64,000 nt of DNA from Ectorhizobium quercum (GCF_026552795.1 NZ_JANFPI010000001.1:124001-188000), one strand, 5' to 3'; positions 50,804 to 59,925 are shown, numbered from the stretch's first letter. A program made the numbers and translations. Notes: a model not told the origin generated them from the letters alone.

Positions 50804-53782
50804 ATGAAAAAAGGTGATCATCTCTTCCTCGTCGACGGTTCCGGCTTCATTTTCCGCGCCTTCCACGCATTGCCGCCGCTCACCCGCAAATCCGACGGCC
50901 TGCCGGTCGGCGCCGTGTCCGGTTTCTGCAACATGCTCTGGAAGCTGATCACCAATGCGCGCGACACTTCCGTCGGCGTCACGCCCACCCATCTCGCGGT
51001 CATCTTCGATTATTCCTCCCAGACCTTCCGCAAGGAACTCTTTCCCGAATACAAGGCGAACCGCTCCGCGCCGCCGGAGGAACTGGTCCCGCAATTCGGC
51101 CTGATCCGTCAGGCGACCGTCGCCTTCAACCTGCCCTGCATCGAGACCGAGGGCTTCGAGGCCGACGACATCATCGCCACCTATGCCCGCCAGGCGACCG
51201 AGGCCGGCGGCGACGTCACGATCATCTCCTCCGACAAGGACCTGATGCAGCTCGTGACGCCCTGCGTCCACATGTACGACAGCATGAAGGACAAGCAGAT
51301 CGGCATTCCCGAGGTCATCGAGAAATGGGGCGTGCCGCCGGAAAAGATGATCGACCTCCAGGCGCTGACGGGCGATTCGATCGACAACATTCCCGGCGTT
51401 CCCGGCATCGGTCCGAAGACGGCGGCGCAACTGCTGGACGAATATGGCGATCTCGATACGCTTCTCGCCCGGGCCGGCGAGATCAAGCAGGCCAAGCGCC
51501 GCGAGAACATCATCGCCAATGCCGACAAGGCGCGTCTTTCCCGTACGCTCGTGTCGCTCAGGACCGACGTGCCGCTGGACATGCCGCTGGACGGGCTGGT
51601 GCTGGAGCCGCAGGACGGGCCGAAGCTGATCGCCTTCCTCAAGGCTATGGAGTTCACCACGCTCACCCGCCGCGTCGCCGAAGTCACCGGCGCGGATGCC
51701 TCCGCCGTCGATCCCGTCGAGGTGACGGTGGAATGGGGCGCGGACGCGCATGGTCCCGATGTCGGCGAGGGCGCAGCCGCCCTGCCGGAACCGGCGAAGG
51801 CCGGGGCCGTTTCCGCCATTTCTGCCCCAGCCGTTTCGCCCGATGCGCTGACGCCCGCCTCGCTCGCGGCTGCGCGCGCCGCAACCTTCAAGGGTGCGAA
51901 GATCGACACGGAAGCCTACGAGACCGTCCGCGATTCCGCGGCGCTCGACCGCTGGATCGCGCTGGCGCGCGAAACCGGCGTCGTCGCCTTCGATACCGAA
52001 ACGACCTCGCTCGATCCGATGCAGGCCGAACTGGTCGGCTTTTCGCTGGCGGTGGCCGACAACACGGTCGATGCGGCGGGCACGGCGGTCAGGGCGTGCT
52101 ATGTGCCGCTTTCCCACAAGAGCGGCCGGGGCGACCTGCTCGGCGGCGGTCTGGTGGAAGACCAGATTCCCGAAAGGGAAGCGCTGGCGCGCCTGAAGCC
52201 GCTTCTGGAGGATACCTCCGTTCTCAAGGTGGCCCAGAACCTGAAATACGACTACCTGCTGATGAAGCGCCTCGGCATCGAGATCGCCGGTTTCGACGAT
52301 ACGATGCTCTTGTCCTACGTTCTGGAAGCCGGAACCGGCTCGCACGGCATGGACGCGCTGTCGGAACGGTGGCTCGGCCATACTCCCATCGCCTACAAGG
52401 AGGTCGCGGGGTCGGGCAAGGGCGCCGTCACATTCGATATGGTCGAGATCGCCCGGGCCACGGCCTATGCGGCGGAAGATGCCGACGTGACGCTGCGCCT
52501 CTGGCATGTGCTGAAGCCCCGCCTTATCGCCGAAGGGCTGGCGACGGTCTACGAGCGGCTGGAACGGCCGCTGGTGCCGGTGCTGGCGCGCATGGAAGAG
52601 CGCGGCATTTCGGTGGACCGGCAGATCCTCTCGCGCCTTTCCGGCGAGCTTGCCCAGAAGGCCGCGGCCTTCGAGGCCGAAATCTACGAACTGGCCGGGG
52701 AGACGTTCAATGTCGGCTCGCCGAAGCAGCTCGGCGACATCTTGTTCGGCAAGATGAGCCTGCCCGGCGGGTCGAAGACCAAGACGGGGCAATGGTCCAC
52801 CTCCGCGCAGGTGCTGGAAGACCTCGCCGCCGCCGGCCACGACCTGCCGCGCAAGATCGTCGACTGGCGCCAGCTTACCAAGTTGAAATCCACCTACACC
52901 GATGCGCTGCCGGGCTTCATCCACCCGGAGACGAAGCGGGTGCACACCTCCTATTCGCTGGCCGCGACCACGACGGGCCGGCTTTCGTCTTCGGAACCGA
53001 ACCTCCAGAACATTCCCGTGCGCACGGCGGAAGGCCGCAAGATCCGCACTGCGTTCATCGCCTCGCCGGGCCACAAGCTCGTCTCCGCCGACTACAGCCA
53101 GATCGAGCTGCGCGTGCTCGCCCATGTCGCGGAAATCCCCCAGCTTTGCCGCGCCTTCGACGAAGGCATCGACATCCACGCGATGACGGCGTCCGAAATG
53201 TTCGGCGTGCCGGTGGAAGGCATGCCCGCGGAGGTGCGCCGCCGCGCCAAGGCCATCAATTTCGGCATCATCTACGGCATTTCCGCCTTCGGTCTCGCCA
53301 ACCAGCTCGGCATCGAGCGCTCGGAGGCGGGCGAATACATCAAGCGGTATTTCGAGCGTTTCCCCGGTATCCGCGACTACATGGACAAGACCAAGGCCGA
53401 GGCGCGCGAGAAGGGCTATGTCGAGACCATCTTCGGCCGCCGCGCCTATTATCCGGAAATCCGCTCCTCCAACCCGCAGGTCCGCGCCTTCAACGAACGC
53501 GCGGCGATCAACGCGCCGATCCAGGGCTCCGCCGCCGATATCATCCGCCGGGCGATGATCCGCATGGAAGGGGCGCTTTCGCACGCCGGGCTTGGCGAAA
53601 AGGCGAAGATGCTGCTTCAGGTTCACGACGAACTGATCTTCGAGGTCGAGGACGAGGCCGTCGAGGCGACGCTCGGCGTCGTCACGCAGACGATGGAAAA
53701 CGCCACCCGCCCGAGCCTCGAGATGAAGGTGCCGTTGAAGGTCGATGCGCGTGCCGCCCATAACTGGGACGAGGCGCACTGA
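50804..53782 (+). CDS. polA: DNA polymerase I
   Basis: 992 residues from ATG 50804 (the frame opens earlier). The 5'-3' exonuclease domain starts FLVDGSGFIFRAFHALPPL and includes EGFEADDIIATYA. The 3'-5' proofreading domain is active in form: FDTETTSLD (Asp, Glu), LKYDYLLMKRLGI, YAAEDADVTLRLW. The polymerase domain has SADYSQIELRVLAH, RRRAKAINFGIIYGISAFGL and LLQVHDELIFEVED. Works in Okazaki fragment processing and repair. Its end meets a repeat block before phnN. Confidence 0.98.
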   Translation: MKKGDHLFLVDGSGFIFRAFHALPPLTRKSDGLPVGAVSGFCNMLWKLITNARDTSVGVTPTHLAVIFDYSSQTFRKELFPEYKANRSAPPEELVPQFGLIRQATVAFNLPCIETEGFEADDIIATYARQATEAGGDVTIISSDKDLMQLVTPCVHMYDSMKDKQIGIPEVIEKWGVPPEKMIDLQALTGDSIDNIPGVPGIGPKTAAQLLDEYGDLDTLLARAGEIKQAKRRENIIANADKARLSRTLVSLRTDVPLDMPLDGLVLEPQDGPKLIAFLKAMEFTTLTRRVAEVTGADASAVDPVEVTVEWGADAHGPDVGEGAAALPEPAKAGAVSAISAPAVSPDALTPASLAAARAATFKGAKIDTEAYETVRDSAALDRWIALARETGVVAFDTETTSLDPMQAELVGFSLAVADNTVDAAGTAVRACYVPLSHKSGRGDLLGGGLVEDQIPEREALARLKPLLEDTSVLKVAQNLKYDYLLMKRLGIEIAGFDDTMLLSYVLEAGTGSHGMDALSERWLGHTPIAYKEVAGSGKGAVTFDMVEIARATAYAAEDADVTLRLWHVLKPRLIAEGLATVYERLERPLVPVLARMEERGISVDRQILSRLSGELAQKAAAFEAEIYELAGETFNVGSPKQLGDILFGKMSLPGGSKTKTGQWSTSAQVLEDLAAAGHDLPRKIVDWRQLTKLKSTYTDALPGFIHPETKRVHTSYSLAATTTGRLSSSEPNLQNIPVRTAEGRKIRTAFIASPGHKLVSADYSQIELRVLAHVAEIPQLCRAFDEGIDIHAMTASEMFGVPVEGMPAEVRRRAKAINFGIIYGISAFGLANQLGIERSEAGEYIKRYFERFPGIRDYMDKTKAEAREKGYVETIFGRRAYYPEIRSSNPQVRAFNERAAINAPIQGSAADIIRRAMIRMEGALSHAGLGEKAKMLLQVHDELIFEVEDEAVEATLGVVTQTMENATRPSLEMKVPLKVDARAAHNWDEAH

Positions 53783-53805
53783 GGGTCAGGACCGGTATCT
53801 CCCAT

Positions 53806-53890
53806 ACGCTCTCGTTCGTCATGGTCTGGCCTGACCCGACCATTCATGTCGCGTCCGCTGCGTGGACCCTCGGGTCGAGTCCGACAGTGA
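53806..53890. repeat. Dispersed palindrome, copy c
   Basis: GTCATGGTCTGGCCTGACCCGACCAT and its flank GACCCTCGGGTCGAG are a reverse-orientation copy of 48415-48495; here the left arm has diverged (GGTCTGGC for GGTCGGGC). Confidence 0.6.
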
Positions 53891-53910
53891 CGGAATGTGT
53901 GTGGGCATTC

Positions 53911-53975
53911 GACCCCATTGTCTCCCCTTGTGGGGGAGATGGCCGGCAGGCCAGAGGGGGCGACACGGCAAGCCC
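53911..53975. repeat. Palindromic intergenic element
   Basis: TCTCCCC (53921-53927), TTGTG, GGGGAGA (53933-53939) is followed by GGCCGGCAGGCC and AGAGGGGGCG. A type of small rhizobial intergenic repeat with nested palindromes; it lies between convergent polA and phnN. Confidence 0.55.
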
Positions 53976-53979
53976 CGAG

Positions 53980-54561
53980 CTAAACGCGCTCCGCCGCGGC
54001 CTCTTCCAGCGCCGTCACGAAGGCGTTCACCGTATCCTCCAGCCGGCCGCTGTTGTCGATGGTCAAGACATCGAGGTCGCAGTCGATTTCCTGGGGCGCG
54101 CGGGCGAGGCGGTTCAGGATCTCCTCGCGGCTTTCCCGGCCGCGCGCTGCGAGCCGTTCGGCGAGAACCTCGGGCGTGGCGGTGATGGAGATCACCTTCA
54201 CGCGGGTGAAGATCCGCCCGAAGGCGCGTAGGGCCGAGCGCGAGCCGTTGACGACGGCGACATGCCCTCTGGCGAGTTCCTCGCAGGTCGTGCGCGGCAC
54301 GCCATATTTCAGCCCGTGGGCGCCCCACCAGACCGCGAACGTATCCGCTGCCACCAGCCGGTCGAATTCCTCGCGGGACACGGCCGCGTGGTCCTCGCCG
54401 CCGGCTTCGGCCGGCCGGGTGATGACGCGGCGCACGAAGTGGATGTCGGCGCGCCCGGCGAAGTGGCGGCGGGCGGCGTCCATCAGCGTGTCCTTGCCGG
54501 CCCCGCTCGGGCCGACGACGACGATCAGGGCGCCTCTGCCGGTGCCGGTCGTGCAGTCCAT
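53980..54561 (-). CDS. phnN: Ribose 1,5-bisphosphate phosphokinase
   Basis: 193 residues from ATG 54561; that codon shares one base with the phnM stop (TGATG), so initiation is coupled. Guanylate-kinase-like P-loop VVVGPSGAGKDTLMDAARRH, RRVITRPAEAGGEDHAAVS and WGAHGLKYGVP. Phosphorylates ribosyl 1,5-bisphosphate to PRPP, last step of the C-P lyase pathway. Last gene of the cluster in the window. Confidence 0.94.
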   Translation of the reverse strand: MDCTTGTGRGALIVVVGPSGAGKDTLMDAARRHFAGRADIHFVRRVITRPAEAGGEDHAAVSREEFDRLVAADTFAVWWGAHGLKYGVPRTTCEELARGHVAVVNGSRSALRAFGRIFTRVKVISITATPEVLAERLAARGRESREEILNRLARAPQEIDCDLDVLTIDNSGRLEDTVNAFVTALEEAAAERV

Positions 54562-55721
54562 CAGACCACCCGCCGGCCTTCGCGCCACACCGAACGCACC
54601 ACCGGGACATCGTTGGAGCGGTGGACGCGGACGAGATCGGCGCGCAGGCCCGGTGCGATGCGGCCCCGGTCGTCGAGCGAAACCGTGCGGGCCGGGGTGG
54701 CCGTCACCATCGCCAGCGCCTTCGGCAGGCTGATTCCCTCGACGCCGTCGGCCAGCAGGAAGGGCGCGTAGAGCAGGCTGAAGGGAACGTAATCCGACGA
54801 GAGCACGTCGAGCACGCCCTTCTCGGCGAGGTCGCGCGCGGCGATGTTACCGGAATGCGACTTGCCGCGCACCACGTTCGGCGCACCCATCAGCACGCTC
54901 ATGCCCGCGCCGTGCGATGCCTTGGCGGCTTCGAAACTGGTCGGGAATTCGGCCAGCCGCACCCCGTGGCCGATCGCCTCCTCGACATGGGCAGTGGTCG
55001 CGTCGTCATGGCTCGCGACGGTGATTCTGCGCTCGGCGCAGGCCTTCGCCAGGAAATCGCGGTGCTGCGCCGCGTATTTTTCCGAGGCTGCCACGCGCCG
55101 GTCGACGAAACGGGCGAAGGCCGCGTCGTCCAGCCCGCGCTTGTTCTTGTAGTAGAAGGTGTACTGCTCCATCGATTGGAACTGGCGCTGGCCCGGCGAA
55201 TGGTCCATCAGCGAGATGAGGCGGACATGCGGGTCCTCCTCGAAATCGGAATAATGGTCGAGCACATCGCTGGAGGCCACCTCGCAGCGCAGGTGGATGA
55301 GGTGGTCGGCGCGCAGCCGGCCCTCGCGCTCGGCGGCCTGGATGGCGTCGGCCATCTCGCGCATCTCACCCTTCTGGAAGCCCCCGTCCTCGTCGGAGCC
55401 GAGGCGCAGACAATCGAAGACGGTGGTGATGCCGGAAGAAGCGATCTGTGCATCGTGCGCCTGGATCGCCGCCGTCTTGTGCCAGCGGACGCTGGGGCGC
55501 GGCGAATAATGCGTCTCCAGATGGTCGGTATGCAGTTCCACCAGGCCGGGGATCAGGTAATCGCCCTCGATATCCTCGCCGGCATGGGTGTTGCCGGCGG
55601 AGATGTCGGCGATCCGGCCGTCGCGGACCAGCACGGATCCGTTGACGATCTCGTCTTCGAGGACGATGGCGGCGTTGGTGAATATCTGTTCGGCGGACAT
55701 CGGTTTTCTTTCGTCAGTCAT
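54561..55721 (-). CDS. phnM: Alpha-D-ribose 1-methylphosphonate 5-triphosphate diphosphatase
   Basis: 386 residues from ATG 55721 (overlaps the DUF1045 stop by ATGA; a later ATG at 55700 is possible). Amidohydrolase fold with GLVELHTDHLETHYSPRP (metal His and the PhnM-specific HTDxLE), LMDHSPGQRQ, SHDDATTAHVEEA and VLSSDYVP with the final metal Asp. Removes pyrophosphate from the phosphonate-ribosyl triphosphate. Confidence 0.96.
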   Translation of the reverse strand: MTDERKPMSAEQIFTNAAIVLEDEIVNGSVLVRDGRIADISAGNTHAGEDIEGDYLIPGLVELHTDHLETHYSPRPSVRWHKTAAIQAHDAQIASSGITTVFDCLRLGSDEDGGFQKGEMREMADAIQAAEREGRLRADHLIHLRCEVASSDVLDHYSDFEEDPHVRLISLMDHSPGQRQFQSMEQYTFYYKNKRGLDDAAFARFVDRRVAASEKYAAQHRDFLAKACAERRITVASHDDATTAHVEEAIGHGVRLAEFPTSFEAAKASHGAGMSVLMGAPNVVRGKSHSGNIAARDLAEKGVLDVLSSDYVPFSLLYAPFLLADGVEGISLPKALAMVTATPARTVSLDDRGRIAPGLRADLVRVHRSNDVPVVRSVWREGRRVV

Positions 55722-56404
55722 GCCGCAAGCGGCAGCCATGTATGGACGGTGAAGGGGGCTCCCCGCTCCGGTTCGACGAAGAGCGCGAGACCCGAGACAG
55801 GGAGCGGTTTGCCGAGGAAACCGGCAAAGCGGGATTTCAGAACCGGCTCGACGGCATCGGCCAGGGCCGGTTCCAGCGGGCCGGAAAGCGTCATGTGGAA
55901 ACGGAATTCGTCCATGACGTAGGGATAGCCCCATACGGCGAGATGCTCGCGTTGCGCGGGCGTCAGCCTTTCCGGCCTGCGGCGCGCGATATCGGCTTCC
56001 GCAAGAGGGGCGCGGAACGGTTCGAAACGGCGCACGCAATCCGCCGCGAATTCCCGAAGCGGTGGGCAGGGCGCGCCCGGCACCAGCGCGAAGAAGGCGC
56101 CGATCCGGCCGAGGGACAGGGCCGGGATGTCGAAGATGCGGGTTTCGGCGGCAAAGGCGGCCATAGCGTCGATCAGCCCGGCTGGCGACGCGCCGTCCGC
56201 AAGGGCGAAAGGCGCCTTCAGCGTCGCGTGGAAACCGTAGCGGCGTGGTTCGGCGGTCGCCTCGCGCAGCGTTTCGAGGGAAAGCGGCGCCTCCTCGCCC
56301 TGCGCCACAAGCCCGCCGGAAAAGGCGTCGCGACCCAGCCACCGGGCGGCCGCAACGGTCAGCGGATCGTCCTGGGCGGGCGTGAAATAGAGGGCGTAGC
56401 GCAC
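55718..56404 (-). CDS. DUF1045 / phosphonate-operon 2H phosphoesterase-like protein
   Basis: 228 residues; TIGR03223-type proteins are found inside alphaproteobacterial phn operons. Two H-x-T motifs, FHATLKAPF (His59, Thr61) and FRFHMTLSGPL (about 170), are the signature of the 2H phosphoesterase superfamily, and RYGFHAT and YPYVMDEF are typical of this branch. In pathways without PhnP it might open the cyclic ribose phosphate made by PhnJ; that is inference. It overlaps phnM by ATGA. Confidence 0.85.
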   Translation of the reverse strand: MRYALYFTPAQDDPLTVAAARWLGRDAFSGGLVAQGEEAPLSLETLREATAEPRRYGFHATLKAPFALADGASPAGLIDAMAAFAAETRIFDIPALSLGRIGAFFALVPGAPCPPLREFAADCVRRFEPFRAPLAEADIARRRPERLTPAQREHLAVWGYPYVMDEFRFHMTLSGPLEPALADAVEPVLKSRFAGFLGKPLPVSGLALFVEPERGAPFTVHTWLPLAA

Positions 56405-56438
56405 GGGCGGATCTTTCTGTCATCGGCGGAGGGCGTGC

Positions 56439-56467
56439 ATTAGAGTGCAATCGCGTACCCGCCGCAA
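56439..56467 (-). promoter_or_regulatory. Promoter for DUF1045-phnM-phnN
   Basis: On the minus strand TTGCGG (56467-56462), 17-base spacer, TCTAAT (56444-56439), transcript start near 56432, 28 bases before the DUF1045 ATG. CTGTCAT motifs lie on both sides (plus strand 56417-56423, minus strand near 56502-56496) and might be Pho half-sites. Confidence 0.45.
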
Positions 56468-56512
56468 GGTCGGCTACTGCCCTAGTCGCTTTCCATGACA
56501 GAATGATGATGG

Positions 56513-56536
56513 TTTTCCGGCGATTTCGCCGGAAAA
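56513..56536. other. Hairpin after phnE
   Basis: TTTTCCGGCG (56513-56522), loop ATTT, CGCCGGAAAA (56527-56536): a perfect 10-bp stem with no trailing T-run in either direction, between phnE and the DUF1045 promoter. Likely a 3' mRNA protection or weak termination element. Confidence 0.45.
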
Positions 56537-56541
56537 GGATT

Positions 56542-57894
56542 TCAGTGCGTCTGCTTGCCGATCAGCCTCCAGCGCAGCGTGTTGGAGATGTTGTCGAAGA
56601 TGAAGACGACGGCGAGGATGAGCAGCACCATATAGGCCACCTTGTCCCAGTCGGCGTTGGTGCCCATTGCCTCGAGCAGCTTCAGGCCGATGCCGCCGGC
56701 GCCCACCGCGCCGATGACGGTGGCCGAGCGGGTGTTCGATTCCCAGAAATAAAGCGACTGCGAGATGAACACCGGCAGCACCTGTGGCACCACGCCGTAT
56801 CGGTTGACGGCCGCGGGGCCGGCGCCGAGCGACTTCACGCCCTCGCGCTGCTTCTCGTCGATGTTCTCGACGGCCTCGGCATAGACCTTGCCGAGCGCGC
56901 CGGTGTCGGTGGCGAAGATCGCGGCGATGCCGGGAATGGGGCCGGGGCCGAAGCTGCGGGTGAAGAACAGCGCCCAGATCAGCATGTCGATGGAGCGCAG
57001 GAAATCGAAGCAGCGCTTCATGCCCCAGTTCACCGGGCGGCTCGTCGTAATGTTGCGGGCGGCGACGAAGGCGAGCGGGAAGGCGACGAGCGTCGCGAAC
57101 AGCGTGCCGACGAAGGCCATGACCAGCGTCTGCATCAGCTTCGACAGGATGTCGGCGTGCTGCCACGTGCCGTTGTTGAGGAAGTCGCCCAGCATCTTCG
57201 AGGCGTTCGACTGCGCCGGGTCGACGCGCTCGCCGAAAAATGCCAGCCCCGCCAGTTCGGTGAAGCTCTTGCCCCAGAACGGCGAGCGGGTGTCGAAGAA
57301 GAAATTCGCCCAGCCGAGGAAGCGCCGCTGGATATAGACCTGGCTGGTGCGGATTTCCGCCTGCCCGGCGAAGCCGTAACGAACGACGACCTTGTTGCCG
57401 TCCTGCACGATTTCCTCGGGCGCGCCCGCCGGCGCCACGGTCTCCTCCTGGTGGATGGCAACAGGCCAGGACACGCCGTCGACGAAGACGTCGACGCGCT
57501 GCGGCGTGACTTCGAGGCGATTGTCCATGCCGTCGAAGATCACCGTATAGCCGCCGTCCGGGGTCGGAACCAGCCAGTCGATCTCGGCGCCCGCCGGATA
57601 TTGCCCGCGGCTCGACCATTGCGCCGTCACCGCGCCGTCCTGGAAGCGCAGGCGCGGCTGCGCCCGCCAGGAATACCAGTCCTGGATGTAGATGGAGGCG
57701 CGGTCCCAGCGCGCCTGCTGGAAGGCCGGGCCGACATTGAAGAAGACGAAGCACATGCCGAGATAGGCGAAAATGGCGGCGACGGCGACGACAAGCCCGT
57801 AGCGCTGGAGGAAGCTGCGGTGGAAGGCCTGCGGATAGGCGGCGAGAAGACGCTCGCGCTCGGCGGCGTTGATCAGCGGAACGGAGGATTTCAT
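56542..57894 (-). CDS. phnE: Phosphonate ABC transporter permease PhnE (second copy, with periplasmic insert)
   Basis: 450 residues from ATG 57894, overlapping the first phnE by ATGA. The N-terminal helix is followed by a soluble insert of about 190 residues (Trp- and Asp-rich, about 60-250), then five or six transmembrane helices with the permease coupling sequence EAVENIDEKQREGVKSLGAGPAAV and IGAVGAGGIGLKLLEAM. The insert makes it longer than a usual PhnE (about 270); such long forms form a heterodimer with the short one. Confidence 0.9.
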   Translation of the reverse strand: MKSSVPLINAAERERLLAAYPQAFHRSFLQRYGLVVAVAAIFAYLGMCFVFFNVGPAFQQARWDRASIYIQDWYSWRAQPRLRFQDGAVTAQWSSRGQYPAGAEIDWLVPTPDGGYTVIFDGMDNRLEVTPQRVDVFVDGVSWPVAIHQEETVAPAGAPEEIVQDGNKVVVRYGFAGQAEIRTSQVYIQRRFLGWANFFFDTRSPFWGKSFTELAGLAFFGERVDPAQSNASKMLGDFLNNGTWQHADILSKLMQTLVMAFVGTLFATLVAFPLAFVAARNITTSRPVNWGMKRCFDFLRSIDMLIWALFFTRSFGPGPIPGIAAIFATDTGALGKVYAEAVENIDEKQREGVKSLGAGPAAVNRYGVVPQVLPVFISQSLYFWESNTRSATVIGAVGAGGIGLKLLEAMGTNADWDKVAYMVLLILAVVFIFDNISNTLRWRLIGKQTH

Positions 57895-58871
57895 ATGACA
57901 CCCCTGCCGATGTTGAAGGTCTGGTCGTTGGTCAGCCGGCGGCGCAGCCAGGCGGAGAACTGGTCGACCACGACGATGGTGACGAAAAGCAGGATGATGA
58001 TCGCATAGGTCTTGGCGGCATGGTCGCGGCCGATGGCGAGGCGGAAGACCTCGCCGATGCCGCCGCCGCCGACCGCGCCGATGATCGTCGAGGCGCGCAC
58101 GTTGATCTCGGCGCGCAGCAGCGCATAGGAGACGAAATTCGGCAGCACCTGCGGCACGATGGCGAAGCGCACCCGCTCCACCCAGCTGGCGCCGGCCGCG
58201 CGCAGGCCCTCCTCGGGCCGCATGTCGGCATTCTCGACCACTTCGAAGAACAGCTTGCCCAGCGCGCCGATGGTGTGAACCGTGATCGCGATGATCGCCG
58301 CGATCGGGCCGATGGAGAGGATAGCGGTCAGGAGCCCGGCGATGACGATTTCCGGGAAGGCGCGCATCACCTCCATGATCCGCCGGACGACGAAGCGCAA
58401 TGGCCCCGTGCCGACCAGGTTGGTGGCGGCGAGGAAGCACAGCACGAAGGCGAGGGACGTGCCGATGATGGTCGCGACGAAGGCGATGTTGAGCGTGACG
58501 ACGAGCTGGTAGATGAATTGCGGGATGTAGATGCTCTCGGTGATGTAGACCCGGCTGGAGGTGTAGTCGTATTTCAGCGAGCCGTCCGCATAGGGCGAGG
58601 GCAGGTCGAACATCGCCCGGACGATTTCCATCGGGCTGTCCGGCACGAAATTGCGGATGAAATCAAAGAAATAGGGCAGGCGCTCGAAGAACTTGCCGGA
58701 ATTGGCGTTGTTGGCGAAGTTCAGCGACGCGCCGAGCGCGAAAAGGAAGACCACGATGGCGATGCCGGTATAGATCCGGCGCTGCACCACCTGCTGCTGG
58801 TAATGGCGCATCACCAGCGCCGAGGAGGCGCCAAGCCCGTCATCCGGTGCGGTTGAGATATTTCCGGCCAT
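57891..58871 (-). CDS. phnE: Phosphonate ABC transporter permease PhnE (first copy)
   Basis: 326 residues, six transmembrane helices, with a coupling region EVVENADMRPEEGLRAAGASWVERV and IIGAVGGGGIGEVFRLAIG. The cytoplasmic N-terminus is short. Forms the channel for PhnD-delivered phosphonates with the second PhnE and PhnC. It follows phnD after a strong hairpin and overlaps the second phnE by four bases. Confidence 0.93.
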   Translation of the reverse strand: MAGNISTAPDDGLGASSALVMRHYQQQVVQRRIYTGIAIVVFLFALGASLNFANNANSGKFFERLPYFFDFIRNFVPDSPMEIVRAMFDLPSPYADGSLKYDYTSSRVYITESIYIPQFIYQLVVTLNIAFVATIIGTSLAFVLCFLAATNLVGTGPLRFVVRRIMEVMRAFPEIVIAGLLTAILSIGPIAAIIAITVHTIGALGKLFFEVVENADMRPEEGLRAAGASWVERVRFAIVPQVLPNFVSYALLRAEINVRASTIIGAVGGGGIGEVFRLAIGRDHAAKTYAIIILLFVTIVVVDQFSAWLRRRLTNDQTFNIGRGVI

Positions 58872-58894
58872 GCTGTCGGCTTCCTTTCATGAAG

Positions 58895-58923
58895 ACGGCG
58901 GCGCTTTGATGAAGCGCCGCCGT
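58895..58923 (-). other. Stabilising hairpin between phnD and phnE
   Basis: ACGGCGGCGCTT (58895-58906) and AAGCGCCGCCGT (58912-58923) form a perfect 12-bp stem with a 5-base loop and no T-run, placed just after the phnD stop. Such elements usually protect the mRNA of a highly expressed binding-protein gene. Confidence 0.6.
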
Positions 58924-58942
58924 TCCGGGGTTCGAAGAGGGA

Positions 58943-59848
58943 TCAGCCGCCGATGACCGATTTGCGGGCGTCGATGATCGTCTGGTAGAAGGACTGGTCG
59001 ACCTTGATGTAGTCCTTGTTGTCGCCCTGCGTGTAGGCGCGGAAGCACTCGGCGTCCTTCTGCGGCAGTTCGAAGAAGTAGGTTTCCACCTTTTCCTTGA
59101 CGTCGGCCGGCAGCTTGTTGGAGACCATGAGCGGGCCGTTCGGGATCAGCGGCGACTTCCAGACCTCGACGAGGTCGTCCATGTCGAGGATGCCCTTGTT
59201 GACCATCTGGTGCAGGTTGCCGCCGGTGTAGCCCTCTTCCCAGCTGCCGACGCCGGAGCCGAAGGTGGTGGCGACGTCGAACTTGCCGTCGAGAACGCCG
59301 AGAACGAGGTTCTCATGGCCGCCGCCGAAGCCGGTTTCGCTGAAATACTGGTTGACCGGCGCGCCGATTTCGTTCGGCAGGGCGACGTTCGGCACGAGAT
59401 AGCCGGAGGTCGAGTCGGGATCGGCGAAGCCGAGCGTCTTGCCCTTGGCGTCGGCGAGCGTCTTGATGCCGCTGTCCTTGCGCGCCACCATGATCGAGTA
59501 GTAGCCGCTGGAGCCGTCCGACTGCGTATAGGTCAGGATCGGGTCGACGGCATCGGGGGCCTGGAGGTAGATCGCGGCATAGGAGGAAGCGCCCATCGAG
59601 GCGATGTCGATGGTGCCGCCGAGCAGGCCCTGGATGACGCCGTTATAGTCCGGCGACGGGAAGATCTGGACTTCCTGGACGCCGGTCGCGGCCTTCAGGC
59701 CGTCGGCGACACATTGCGTGTTGCGGATCTGGTCGGCTTCGTTTTCCGAACCGTCGAGGCCGATGCGCAGGACCTTGACGTCCTGGGCGGCGGCCGAGCC
59801 GGCGAGAAGGCCGAGCGTGGCGACGGAGAGGAGGAGTTTCTTCAGCAT
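58943..59848 (-). CDS. phnD: Phosphonate ABC transporter substrate-binding protein
   Basis: 301 residues from ATG 59848. Signal peptide MLKKLLLSVATLGLLAGSAA ending AAAQ. Periplasmic type II binding fold with IGLDGSENEADQIRNTQCVA, FPSPDYNGVIQGLLGGTIDI, SYAAIYLQ and DPDSTSGYLVPN, as in PhnD. Captures alkyl- or aminoalkyl-phosphonates. Hairpins lie on both sides of the gene. Confidence 0.95.
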   Translation of the reverse strand: MLKKLLLSVATLGLLAGSAAAQDVKVLRIGLDGSENEADQIRNTQCVADGLKAATGVQEVQIFPSPDYNGVIQGLLGGTIDIASMGASSYAAIYLQAPDAVDPILTYTQSDGSSGYYSIMVARKDSGIKTLADAKGKTLGFADPDSTSGYLVPNVALPNEIGAPVNQYFSETGFGGGHENLVLGVLDGKFDVATTFGSGVGSWEEGYTGGNLHQMVNKGILDMDDLVEVWKSPLIPNGPLMVSNKLPADVKEKVETYFFELPQKDAECFRAYTQGDNKDYIKVDQSFYQTIIDARKSVIGG

Positions 59849-59884
59849 GGGTGTTGCTCCTGTTGGACCATGTGTGAGGGGATC

Positions 59885-59911
59885 GAAAAAATGGCGCCGG
59901 TGACGGCGCCG
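59885..59911 (-). terminator. Terminator-like hairpin between phnC and phnD
   Basis: On the minus strand GGCGCCG, loop TCAC, CGGCGCC, then ATTTTTT: the form of a Rho-independent terminator inside the transporter operon, in the 77-base phnC-phnD gap. Confidence 0.6.
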
Positions 59912-59925
59912 TGACGGGAACGGAT

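Noticed and set aside
49946..53779. 1277-residue minus-strand frame
   Set aside because: Shadow of polA and marR; no recognisable domain, while polA is complete on the plus strand.
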